From Verrucomicrobiota bacterium (GTDB lineage Bacteria > Verrucomicrobiota > Verrucomicrobiia > Opitutales > Opitutaceae), in NCBI GenBank assembly GCA_023430565.1, contig JAEZAD010000149.1, forward strand, positions 1-29,220: a DNA stretch of 29,220 nucleotides. Reading direction: 5' to 3'. Made by a program: the position numbers and the translations under genes. Positions 16,113-23,858 of the stretch are shown here, piece after piece. Each line of letters begins with the position of its first letter. The stretch's first letter is position 1. A model generated the notes under the pieces. That model worked only from the letters and a program-made list of their open reading frames with translations. It was not told where the DNA came from and did not search any database.

Positions 16113-16198
16113 CCAAGCTCCAAGATCCAGAGAAGGACCAAGCACCAAGCTCCAATTCTTGTTTGGAGATTGGGGGTTCTCTGGATCTTGGAGCTTGG
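16113..16198. repeat. Paired palindromic repeat, 'CCAAGCTCCAAG' family, copy 2
   Basis: The 22-bp arms at 16113-16134 and 16177-16198 are perfect inverted copies, with further CCAAGC units inside. It lies in the 145-bp gap between the two permease genes, in the same relative position as copy 1. Confidence 0.9.
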
Positions 16199-16234
16199 AC
16201 CTTGGAGCTTCGCGCGCTCTCAGTCGCGCCCCTA

Positions 16235-17200
16235 ATGACCTCAACGCTCCAAGCGCGTCTCCCCCAATTCGCCACCGCCGCGATCCTCGTCGCGCTCTAC
16301 GCCACCGCGTCGTTTCTCTACGAGGGCTTCTTCTCGCCCCAGGGCTTCGTCAATCTCCTCACCGACAATGCCGCCCTCGGCATCGCCGCCGTCGGCATGA
16401 CGCTCGTCATCTTCTCCGGCGGGATCGACCTCTCCGTCGGCGCCGTCGCCGGCTTCGCTTCCATCTTCGTCGCCCAACTCGTCGAATCCCACGGCTATCA
16501 CCCGGCCCTCGCCGCCTCCCTCGCACTCGCCATCGGCGCCGCGCTCGGCGCCGGCATGGGCGCGATCATCCACTATCTTCGCCAGCCCGCCTTCCTCATC
16601 ACGCTCGCCGGCATGTTTCTCATGCGAGGCTGCGCCTTCTGGCTCACCACCGAATCCGTCGGCCTCAATCACCCCGCCTACCAGAAACTCTCCGCCTTCG
16701 AGATCACGTTTGGCGATTCCGTCTACATCACCGCCACCGCCCTCTCCCTCCTTGCCGCCCTCGTCGTCGGTCTCGTCCTCGCACACTACACCCGCTTCGG
16801 CCGCAATCTCCTCGCCATCGGCGGCAACCCGCAATCCGCCCTCCTCATGGGCCTCCCCCTCGGCCCGTCCATCGTCGCCGTCTACGCCTTCAACAGCGTC
16901 TGCGCCACCTGCGCCGGCCTCGTCCTCTGCCTCTACACCGGCTCCGGCAACCCCAGCTTCGGCCTCGGTCTCGAACTCGACGCCATCGCCGTCGTCGTCA
17001 TCGGCGGCACCCTCCTCACCGGCGGACGCGGCCACATGCTCGGCACCCTCCTCGGCCTCCTCATCTTCGGCGTCATCCAAGCCGCCCTGATCTTCGACGG
17101 CCGCCTCAGCCCCGCCTGGTCCCGCATCATCGTCGGCGCCCTCCTCCTCATCTTCATCCTCCTCCAACGCGCCCTCCTCCACCGCCTCTCCAAAACCTAA
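16235..17200 (+). CDS. yjfF: Sugar ABC importer permease, YjfF-like
   Basis: A 321-residue second permease of the importer. Residues after the N-terminal helix read LLTDNAALGIAAVGMTLVIF and then SGGIDLSVGAVAGF, the CUT2 permease hallmark. The C-terminal block LELDAIAVVVIGGTLLTGGRG is typical of YjfF-like proteins. The start at 16235 (MTSTLQARLPQF) is chosen because the upstream in-frame extension is translated from the repeat. It is the last gene of the ytfR-ytfT-yjfF operon; a hairpin terminator follows within 90 bp. Together with the separate ytfQ at the left edge it completes a four-component importer. Confidence 0.9.
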   Translation: MTSTLQARLPQFATAAILVALYATASFLYEGFFSPQGFVNLLTDNAALGIAAVGMTLVIFSGGIDLSVGAVAGFASIFVAQLVESHGYHPALAASLALAIGAALGAGMGAIIHYLRQPAFLITLAGMFLMRGCAFWLTTESVGLNHPAYQKLSAFEITFGDSVYITATALSLLAALVVGLVLAHYTRFGRNLLAIGGNPQSALLMGLPLGPSIVAVYAFNSVCATCAGLVLCLYTGSGNPSFGLGLELDAIAVVVIGGTLLTGGRGHMLGTLLGLLIFGVIQAALIFDGRLSPAWSRIIVGALLLIFILLQRALLHRLSKT

Positions 17201-17212
17201 CGCCCACCCGCC

Positions 17213-17248
17213 GTCCTCGTCCTCGTCCTCGTTCTCTTTCTCGTCCTC
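17213..17248. repeat. GTCCTC hexanucleotide tandem tract
   Basis: Three exact GTCCTC units (17213-17230), a diverged GTTCTCTTTCTC stretch and another GTCCTC follow the last permease stop. The tract is pyrimidine-only except for one G per unit and precedes the terminator. Confidence 0.7.
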
Positions 17249-17262
17249 CCCTAAAAATGAAA

Positions 17263-17286
17263 AAGCCGCTCCCTTGGGAGCGGCTT
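17263..17286. terminator. Bidirectional terminator between convergent genes
   Basis: The perfect stem AAGCCGCTCCC / GGGAGCGGCTT (17263-17273 with 17276-17286) has a minimal loop. On the minus strand it is followed by TTTTTCATTTTT, a good U-tract for the TonB-C gene ending at 17306. On the plus strand TCGCTCTTTT follows, weaker but adequate for the permease operon. Confidence 0.85.
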
Positions 17287-17305
17287 CGCTCTTTTCAACC
17301 TCCGC

Positions 17306-17680
17306 TCAGCCTCGCGGCTCCGTCACCGTCACCGGCAGGGTCACCCTCGCCGCCACCGCTTCGCCCTGGGCATTGCGCAGCGGCTCGAACTTCCAGCGCG
17401 ACACCGCCCGCGCAATCGGCCCCACCAGGTCCTCCGCCGCCGCCGAACGGGCCACGATCGGTCCCGGACGGCCGCTCGGGTCGACGACGAACTCCAGGTT
17501 CACCGTCCGACCCACGAACTCCACGCTGACTTCCGGTCGCACGACCTTCACCGGCACCGGCGTCCCGGTTTTGCCGCGATACGATTCGATATACTCCGAT
17601 TCCGGCGTTTTCGCCGAAACCACCGAGACAAAGGCGCTGACCGCGATCAACGCCGACACGACTGCTGCTTGCTTCTTCAT
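17306..17680 (-). CDS. Exported stand-alone TonB C-terminal-like domain protein
   Basis: A 124-residue protein beginning MKKQAAVVSALIAVSAFVSVVSA, a type I signal peptide cut near SA-KT. The rest is a small TonB_C-type fold: VNLEFVVDPSGRPGPIVARS, then LVGPIARAVSRWKFEPLRNAQGEAVAARVTLPVTV, the W-F-P motif typical of TonB/TonB-like energy-transducer C-termini. It lacks the N-terminal membrane anchor and proline-rich spacer of a true TonB, so it probably does not couple the proton gradient by itself. The start at 17680 is chosen because the longer frame is Arg-rich and not protein-like before the signal peptide. It could be a periplasmic partner of a TonB system or an unrelated periplasmic protein using the same fold. 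Confidence 0.8.
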   Translation of the reverse strand: MKKQAAVVSALIAVSAFVSVVSAKTPESEYIESYRGKTGTPVPVKVVRPEVSVEFVGRTVNLEFVVDPSGRPGPIVARSAAAEDLVGPIARAVSRWKFEPLRNAQGEAVAARVTLPVTVTEPRG

Positions 17681-17854
17681 TGCTTTAGATTTCCGCCGGA
17701 AACGACGGATTGGTTTTCTGTTTGGGTTTTTGTGTGAGTCGTCGTGGAGCCTTCGCCAGCGCCCACGCGCCCGCTCCAGCCGCCACGACGTTTCCAACAG
17801 CCGCGCCATGCAGAGCGGCCACCGGGAAAGTTTTCGTTCTCCCTGTCCTGGGGG

Positions 17855-18829
17855 TCAGTTTATGCCCGCACACCACCGCCGGCGCGGTCGCACGCACGCG
17901 TCCGCCAGCGCACCGATGTGCCGGTGATCCGTTCCGCAACACCCGCCAAACACCGTCAGGTTCGGCAGCCATTCGCGCAGCGCCGCGCACCGCGCCGCCA
18001 GATCCCACGGATCGCCCGCATCGAGCTCCGTCGCTGTCTCCAGCTCGGCATGACTCTTCTCCGACGCATTCGCGCGCACCCCGCGAACTCGCCCCGCCCA
18101 CCCGTTCGCCGCCGCGATCGCCCCGCGAAAATGCGTCGGATGCGCGCAATTGATCATGTAATAAACCGGCGCCGCCCCCGTCGCCGCATCCACCTCCTCG
18201 ATCGCCGCGCCCAGCTCCTGCCCGCTCGGCAGCCGTCCGTCCGTTTCCGTCGTGAACGACACCACCACTGGCATCCCCGCCGCCTTCGCCGCGCGCACCA
18301 CGCCGAGCGCCTCCTCGACATGCGTCATCGTGATCGCCGACACGAGGTCCGCGCCCATTTCGGCAAACACCCGCACTTGCGGCGCGTGATACGCCTCCGC
18401 CTCGGCCACCGTCATCCGCGCCTCCACCCGGTAACCATCGCCGCGCGGACCGATGCACCCGCTGATCGGCATCGGTGCCTCGCTCGTCTCCAGCTCCGCG
18501 CGCAACGCCAGGAGCATCGCGATCGCCTGCCGGTTCGCCTCCAGCACCGCGTCCCGCGTGTAGCCGATCTTCGCGCCCCAGTCCGCACTCGCCCGCCACG
18601 TCGCGCTTTCCAGCACGAAGCCCACCCCGCGCTCCCGGGCGATCGCCGCATGCGTTCGAAAATAACGCTCCAACGCCCCCCGCCCACGCTCGCTTTTCAA
18701 CAGGTCGAACGCCGCGAAACACGGCAGCTCCAGCCCGTCCTGGTAGATCAACGTCGTCTCAATCCCGCCATCCGTCAGGAACACATCCCCCGCCAGCTGC
18801 GGCAGCTTCTCACGATATTTTGCTTTCAT
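17855..18829 (-). CDS. Homocysteine S-methyltransferase family protein
   Basis: A 324-residue cytoplasmic zinc methyltransferase. LTDGGIETTL at residues 18-27 is the N-terminal hallmark of the family. Zinc ligands are C228 in MINCAHPTHF and the C297-C298 pair in FGGCCGTD. It would transfer a methyl group from a donor such as S-methylmethionine or a betaine-type compound to homocysteine or a related thiol; the donor cannot be told from sequence. The start at 18829 is supported by GGAG 6 bases upstream. A hairpin lies directly before that ribosome site. The upstream gene on the same strand encodes an exported TPR protein, with no obvious functional link. Confidence 0.9.
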   Translation of the reverse strand: MKAKYREKLPQLAGDVFLTDGGIETTLIYQDGLELPCFAAFDLLKSERGRGALERYFRTHAAIARERGVGFVLESATWRASADWGAKIGYTRDAVLEANRQAIAMLLALRAELETSEAPMPISGCIGPRGDGYRVEARMTVAEAEAYHAPQVRVFAEMGADLVSAITMTHVEEALGVVRAAKAAGMPVVVSFTTETDGRLPSGQELGAAIEEVDAATGAAPVYYMINCAHPTHFRGAIAAANGWAGRVRGVRANASEKSHAELETATELDAGDPWDLAARCAALREWLPNLTVFGGCCGTDHRHIGALADACVRPRRRWCAGIN

Positions 18830-18841
18830 GGTTCTCCAGTA

Positions 18842-18866
18842 GGGCGGGTCTTTGCGCCGCCCTTTT
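18842..18866. promoter_or_regulatory. Hairpin between the TPR gene and the methyltransferase ribosome site
   Basis: GGGCGG (18842-18847) pairs with CCGCCC (18857-18862) across GTCTTTGCG, followed on the plus strand by TTTTGATTTT. On the transcribed minus strand it sits immediately 5' of the CTGGAG ribosome site of the methyltransferase gene, so it could affect translation or message stability. It could also be a member of a dispersed palindrome family. Confidence 0.45.
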
Positions 18867-18899
18867 GATTTTCTCGTCTTCGGTTTCGTCCAGCCCGCC

Positions 18900-20567
18900 T
18901 CAATACATCGCCAGCGTCGGCGCCACGTCCGCGTGCCGCCACGCCTCCGCAAACCGCTTCCGCGCCGCCGTCGCTTCCACGTCGCTGCCCTGCCGCTCCA
19001 GCGCCAGCGCCAGTCCGTTCAACGCCCAGCCGTTCTCCGGCCACACGCGCAGATCCTCGCGAAACACCGCCTCCGCCTCGCCCGCCCGGCCCAGCTCCAG
19101 CAGCACCGCCCCCAGCGTGTGCCGCGTCGGATAAAACCAGAACGCCGGCTCCATGTAGGGCATCGCGTCCTCCAGCGCCACCGCCTCGCGGAGCGACGCC
19201 AACGCCGCCTCCGTCTCGCCCCGCGCCATCGCCGCACGCCCGTCCGCGAGATGCGCCGCGATGCCCGCGATCCTGATCGCCGGGAGGTAAACATTGTCCA
19301 TCGCCGCCACCGCCTCTCCGGCCGCCAGCTCACGCGCCGCCTTCGCCTCCCGCCCCGCCGCCGCCGCGTCTCCACCCGCCGCATACGCCGTCGCCCGCGC
19401 CCAGTGCCACATCACGCGGTCCAGCGCCTCGTCCTTCGGCGGCTCCGCCGCCCCCAGGATCGCCGCCCAGTCAGCAAACCGCACCGCCGTCAGCAGCGCC
19501 AGATGCGTGAACCGCTGCTTCTCCGCCACCGGCGTCCCGCAGATCGGCGAGTTCGCCAGCGCCACGATCTCCCCCGCCTTCTCCAGCGACTCCGCCTTCC
19601 GCCCCTGGAAGGTATACGCCCACCACAGGAAGTGCTCGTTGTGCGGGTAATACATCCCCGGATAAAACCCCTGCACCTGGCACGCCGCGATATACGCGCG
19701 GTCCGACTTCGCCGCCCGCTCGTTCGCCAGCGCCGCCTCCTGATACATCCCCGTCCGCATGAAAATATGCGACGGCATGTGCACCAAGTGCCCCGCGTCC
19801 GGCGCATAAAACTTCAACCGCTCCGCACTCCCGAGCGCCCGCGCCGGCTCCGGCCCCGCCTCGACCAAATGGATCAACGCATGATTCGCCCCGGGATGAC
19901 TCGGATCCTTCCGCAACACGCCTTCGATCGCCCCGATGATGTCCCGCGTCTCCGGCTTCGGCGTCACCTTGTCCGCCAGCCAGTAATCCCACGCCATCGT
20001 GTTCATCACCGCGTCCGCGTGCAGCACCGCCGCGTCCAAATCCTCCGGAAACCGCCGCGCCACGCCGCCCATCGCCGCCGCATACGCCGCATTCAACTTC
20101 GCCTGGTCCGCGTCCGGTTTTTCCGAATACCGCGCCCCCAGCGCCTCGATCCACGCGCGCTCCCACCCCGACGCATGCCGCGACAGTTCGCGCGCTTTTC
20201 CCACCGCCACCAATGCCGGCGGCAACGCCCCATCCTCCATCGGCGCGTTGATGTTCGGCCCATGCGCAAACGCCACACCCCACCACGCAATCGCCAGCTT
20301 CGGATCGACCGTCGCCGCCGCCGTGAACGACCGCACCGCCTCCTTGTGGTTGAACCCCCAGAGGAACATCATCCCCTGGTTGAAATAGCGCTGCGCCAGC
20401 GGCTCGTCCGTCGACACCCGCTTTTCGTAATCGCCCAGCTCCGAAAAGAGCGGCGCCGGAAGCTTCGCTCCGTCTTCGACGTCTGGATACGACGCCACCG
20501 CCGCCATGCCGATCAGCCCGAGCCCGGCCGCCACCGCGGCCCAACGTGTGATAAGGGAGGTTTTCAT
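18900..20567 (-). CDS. Exported tetratricopeptide-repeat protein of unknown function
   Basis: A 555-residue protein with a signal peptide (MKTSLITRWAAVAAGLGLIGMAAVAS). It is mostly alpha-helical TPR-like repeats: YFNQGMMFLWGFNHKEAVRSF followed by AATVDPKLAIAWWGVAFAHG near the N-terminus, and LGAVLLELGRAGEAEAVFRE plus ENGWALNGLALALERQG near the C-terminus. Conserved-looking His-rich motifs (HALIHLVEAG, HLVHMPSHIFMRTGMYQEA, HNEHFLWW) lie between residues 250 and 350 and suggest a specific ligand- or metal-binding surface rather than a generic scaffold. The start at 20567 is chosen for the signal peptide; AAGGGG lies about 11 bases upstream. It follows the WD40 kinase gene by 121 bp on the same strand. 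Confidence 0.85.
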   Translation of the reverse strand: MKTSLITRWAAVAAGLGLIGMAAVASYPDVEDGAKLPAPLFSELGDYEKRVSTDEPLAQRYFNQGMMFLWGFNHKEAVRSFTAAATVDPKLAIAWWGVAFAHGPNINAPMEDGALPPALVAVGKARELSRHASGWERAWIEALGARYSEKPDADQAKLNAAYAAAMGGVARRFPEDLDAAVLHADAVMNTMAWDYWLADKVTPKPETRDIIGAIEGVLRKDPSHPGANHALIHLVEAGPEPARALGSAERLKFYAPDAGHLVHMPSHIFMRTGMYQEAALANERAAKSDRAYIAACQVQGFYPGMYYPHNEHFLWWAYTFQGRKAESLEKAGEIVALANSPICGTPVAEKQRFTHLALLTAVRFADWAAILGAAEPPKDEALDRVMWHWARATAYAAGGDAAAAGREAKAARELAAGEAVAAMDNVYLPAIRIAGIAAHLADGRAAMARGETEAALASLREAVALEDAMPYMEPAFWFYPTRHTLGAVLLELGRAGEAEAVFREDLRVWPENGWALNGLALALERQGSDVEATAARKRFAEAWRHADVAPTLAMY

Positions 20568-20688
20568 GATGTGTTTCCCCTTCCCACCGCAAAAATCCCC
20601 CGCGGTCACACGCTTCGCCAAAAATTCTCCGCCGTGGCTGCGAGCGTGAGCGAGTGGATCTCACGCCCGTCTGAACGGGCCGCACCTT

Positions 20689-23600
20689 TCAATACCCGCC
20701 GCGCACCGCCACCCCGCCCCCATCGATCTCCGCCAGCGGACGCGCCGGCCACAGTCGCACCTGCCCCGCATAGTCCGCCGACACCAGCAGGTTTCCATCC
20801 GGTGAAAACATCGCCGCGAAAATATTCCTCTCGTGTCCCCGCAACGTGGATACCTCCTGCCGCGTCGCCACGCTCCACAATTTAACATAGTCCACCGCCG
20901 TCGCCATCGTCCGTCCGTCCGGCGAAAAACAAACGTCGTAGATCCCTTCCTGATGACTCGTGTGCACCCGGTCGACCACGCGCCCCCGCCCGACATCCCG
21001 AAAAATCACCTCGAACGTCTCGTGCGCCGCCACCAGGTCCCCGCCCGGCGCGAACCGCATGCTGTAGATCAGGCTGTCGATCGGCATCGTCCGCTCCAAC
21101 GTTCCCGCCCCGCGGTCCAGCACCGAAATCGCCGTGGCGCTCGCCACCGCCACGCGCCGCCCGTCATCCGACCACACCAGCGGCACGTTGAAATCCTCCG
21201 GCGCCAGCGACCCGACCACCTTCTCTTCCGCCTCCATCCGCCGCGTCCGCACGTCCCACAGCCGCAGCCACCCATCGTCCGCCACCGTCGCCAGCGTCGC
21301 GCCATCCGGCGAAAACGCCACATTCCGCAACGCCGCCGCATGCGCCGTCCACTCCGCCACCGTTCGCGCCGTGACGTCGTGCAACCGCACCCGCCCGTCC
21401 ATCGTCCCCACCGCCAGCACGCGCAAATCCCGCGCCATCGCCGGCGCCATGATTTCGAAGTCTCGCGTCAACACGCCCCCGAAATCGATCGGCTGCGCCA
21501 GCCCCGCGATCTCCCGCCGCCGCACCACATCCCAGAAGCGCAAAGCCCCCGTCTGGTCGATCGTCGCCAGCGTCCGTCCATCCTCCGAAAATCCCAGCGG
21601 CACCGTCGGCGGCCCGCGCTCGATCAACACGTCGACCCGCCGCCGCGTTCCCGCATCCCACCGCGCCACCCGTCCTTGCTGCTCCAGCGTCAGCAAAGTT
21701 CGCCCGCCCTCGGCGAAACACATCGCCCAAATCTGCGCGTCCGGCCCTTGCATCGCCACCAGCTGCTCCCGCGTCCGGAAATTCCACAGCCGCACCGTCC
21801 GGTCCGACGCCGCCGTCGCAAACACCTCCGGATCGTCCGGTGAAAACACCAGCTCCGTCACAAACCCGTGCAAACGCATCCCCGTCTCCACCTCCTGCCG
21901 CGTCCGGAAATCCCACGCGCGAATCAACCCATTCCAACACCCCGCCACCAGATGCCGACCATCCGGCGTGAACGCCACGCTCAACACGTCCCCCGGTCCC
22001 GCCGGAAAATCCTCCCGCCATTCGAGCGCCGGCACCGACCACATATCCATCCGGCAGCGACTCGCCCAACTTTCGCCCGTCGCCGTCACCAGCCACGCCC
22101 CGTCCGGCGAAAACGTCAGCGTCCGCGCGTTGTGCCACACCTTGAACGTCCGGTCCCGCACCGCCGCCACCCGCCAGACGCCGCCCTCCCGCTCCCACAG
22201 CCGCAGCCGCGTCCCGCCGCTCGCCATCCACCGCCCATCCGCCGATAATTCGACCGCGTGCACGGCTTCATCCTTCAGCAGATCGCGCCTTGTCCACGTT
22301 CCCACGCTCCACGCACTCAACCCATTCCGGCCGCTCGCCAGGAGTTCCCTCGCCGTCCCGTCGAACGCCGCCGCCAGACTGCCTTCGGGCAACGTAAACA
22401 CCGGCCGCTCCGGCGCCTCGAGGTCCCACACCGCGCTCCCCGCCGCGATCAACGTCGTCCCCGGAATTCGCACCAGATGCCGCTCGCCCGTGAGCGTCTG
22501 CAGCACCGGTTGATCGTCCCGCTGCGTCTTCCCCCACAAATAACGCCACTCGAACCCGCGCCGGTCCGTGCCATCGGCCCCCGGTCGGTGCCGCTCCAGC
22601 AACGCCCGCACCCGCGCGCGACTGCTCTGCGTCAGCGCCTGCTGCGCCAGGTTCATGTCGGCCGCATAAAGATTATCCTCCGCCCGTTCGCGCTCCGCGC
22701 GTATCCGCCACGCGGCGACGGGCGAACCGACCGCCACCGCCACCAACAGCACCGCCGTCGCCGCCGTCAATCCCGCCACCGCCGGCCGCCTCCGCCCCCA
22801 GCGCCACACCCGCTCCACCCGCCCGATCGGCCGCGCCAATATCGGTTCGTGCCGCAAAAACCGGCGCAGGTCCTCCGCCACTTCGCGCGCACTCGCATAA
22901 CGCCGCGCCGGCTCCTTCTCGAGACACTTGTGCACGATCGTCGCGAGATCCCGCGGCAAGCCCGGCACCAGCAGCCTCAGCCGCACCGGCTCGCCGTGAA
23001 TCACCGCGTTCAACGTATCCGTGATCGTCTCACCGAGAAACGGCGGCCGCCCCGCCACCGCGTGATACAACATCGCTCCGAGCGCATGCACGTCCGACGC
23101 GACGCCCACCGGCGCCCCCCGCGCCTGCTCCGGCGACATGTAATTCGGCGATCCCATCACCTGCCCCGGCATCGTCAGGTCCGCATCCGCCCCCATCCGC
23201 TTCGCCAGGCCGAAATCCGCCACGTGCGGCCGCCCCGCCCGATCTACCAGGATGTTCGTCGGTTTCAGATCCCGGTGCAAAATCCCCCGCTCGTGTGCAC
23301 ACTGCACCGCATCCGCCACCTCCGCCATCAACGCCGCCGCCTTCTCCGCCGGAAACGGCCCGCGCGCCACCAGCGCCGCCAGCGTCGAACCTTCCACCAG
23401 ATCCATCGCGAGATAGTGCCGTCCTTGATGCACGCCCACGTCGTGAATCGTCACGATCCCCGGATGGCGCAGCGCCGCCGCCGCCGACGCCTCCGCGCGA
23501 AACCGCTTCGCCGCATCCAGCGGCACGCGCCCCGCCAGATCGAGCACCTTCAACGCCACAAACCGTTCCAGGCTCGGCTGCCGCGCCTTGAACACCACGC

Positions 23601-23832
23601 CCATCGCCCCCCGCCCGATCTGCTCGACCAGCTCGTATTCGCCAAACTCGCCCGGCGCCTCCAGCAGCCCGTCGTTCTCCTCCGTCGATTCCGGCTCCTC
23701 CGCGTCGATCGACAGCGCCAGCCGCAGCAGGCACGCCGGACATCGGCCCGGCTCCGCCCCCGCCCCGAGTTTGGAACCACACGTGGGACAATGCCCGTTC
23801 GTTGAAGCGGAAACGTGCATGCGTCTACTCAC
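20689..23832 (-). CDS. Zinc-ribbon Ser/Thr protein kinase with C-terminal WD40 propeller
   Basis: A 1047-residue protein starting at GTG 23832; an ATG at 23820 with GGTGAG upstream is equally plausible. Residues 15-34 are a four-Cys zinc ribbon (CPTCG ... CPAC). The kinase domain (66-330) is complete: GRGAMGVV, K95 (VALKVL), ILHRDLKPTN with D188, DFG at 206 and GSPNYMSPEQ. A transmembrane helix lies at about 349-373, then LYAADMNLAQQAL, a segment seen in many Planctomycetes/Verrucomicrobia kinases. From about 430 to the end at least ten WD40-type repeats are visible (FTPDGRHLVAGCWNGLIRAWDF, FSPDGATLATVADDGWLRLW, FSPDGNLLVSADYAGQVRLW), forming one or two propellers, probably extracytoplasmic. 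The ECF sigma gene immediately upstream makes a sigma/kinase pair. The ligand is unknown. Confidence 0.92.
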   Translation of the reverse strand: MSRRMHVSASTNGHCPTCGSKLGAGAEPGRCPACLLRLALSIDAEEPESTEENDGLLEAPGEFGEYELVEQIGRGAMGVVFKARQPSLERFVALKVLDLAGRVPLDAAKRFRAEASAAAALRHPGIVTIHDVGVHQGRHYLAMDLVEGSTLAALVARGPFPAEKAAALMAEVADAVQCAHERGILHRDLKPTNILVDRAGRPHVADFGLAKRMGADADLTMPGQVMGSPNYMSPEQARGAPVGVASDVHALGAMLYHAVAGRPPFLGETITDTLNAVIHGEPVRLRLLVPGLPRDLATIVHKCLEKEPARRYASAREVAEDLRRFLRHEPILARPIGRVERVWRWGRRRPAVAGLTAATAVLLVAVAVGSPVAAWRIRAERERAEDNLYAADMNLAQQALTQSSRARVRALLERHRPGADGTDRRGFEWRYLWGKTQRDDQPVLQTLTGERHLVRIPGTTLIAAGSAVWDLEAPERPVFTLPEGSLAAAFDGTARELLASGRNGLSAWSVGTWTRRDLLKDEAVHAVELSADGRWMASGGTRLRLWEREGGVWRVAAVRDRTFKVWHNARTLTFSPDGAWLVTATGESWASRCRMDMWSVPALEWREDFPAGPGDVLSVAFTPDGRHLVAGCWNGLIRAWDFRTRQEVETGMRLHGFVTELVFSPDDPEVFATAASDRTVRLWNFRTREQLVAMQGPDAQIWAMCFAEGGRTLLTLEQQGRVARWDAGTRRRVDVLIERGPPTVPLGFSEDGRTLATIDQTGALRFWDVVRRREIAGLAQPIDFGGVLTRDFEIMAPAMARDLRVLAVGTMDGRVRLHDVTARTVAEWTAHAAALRNVAFSPDGATLATVADDGWLRLWDVRTRRMEAEEKVVGSLAPEDFNVPLVWSDDGRRVAVASATAISVLDRGAGTLERTMPIDSLIYSMRFAPGGDLVAAHETFEVIFRDVGRGRVVDRVHTSHQEGIYDVCFSPDGRTMATAVDYVKLWSVATRQEVSTLRGHERNIFAAMFSPDGNLLVSADYAGQVRLWPARPLAEIDGGGVAVRGGY

Positions 23833-23858
23833 CGCTTTTCCCGCCGCCGGTCACACCG

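Noticed and set aside
14943..16198. Possible CRISPR-like array from repeated CCAAGCT units
   Set aside because: The units are direct and inverted without regular unique spacers, and no cas gene is present; they are paired palindromes.
18830..18899. SAM or cobalamin riboswitch before the homocysteine methyltransferase gene
   Set aside because: The gap is only 70 bp with one simple hairpin; none of the conserved riboswitch cores is present.
20644..20680. Overlapping hairpins GCGTGAG/CTCACGC and GCCCGT/ACGGGC after the WD40 kinase gene
   Set aside because: Short stems with no following T-run in either direction; not a convincing terminator.
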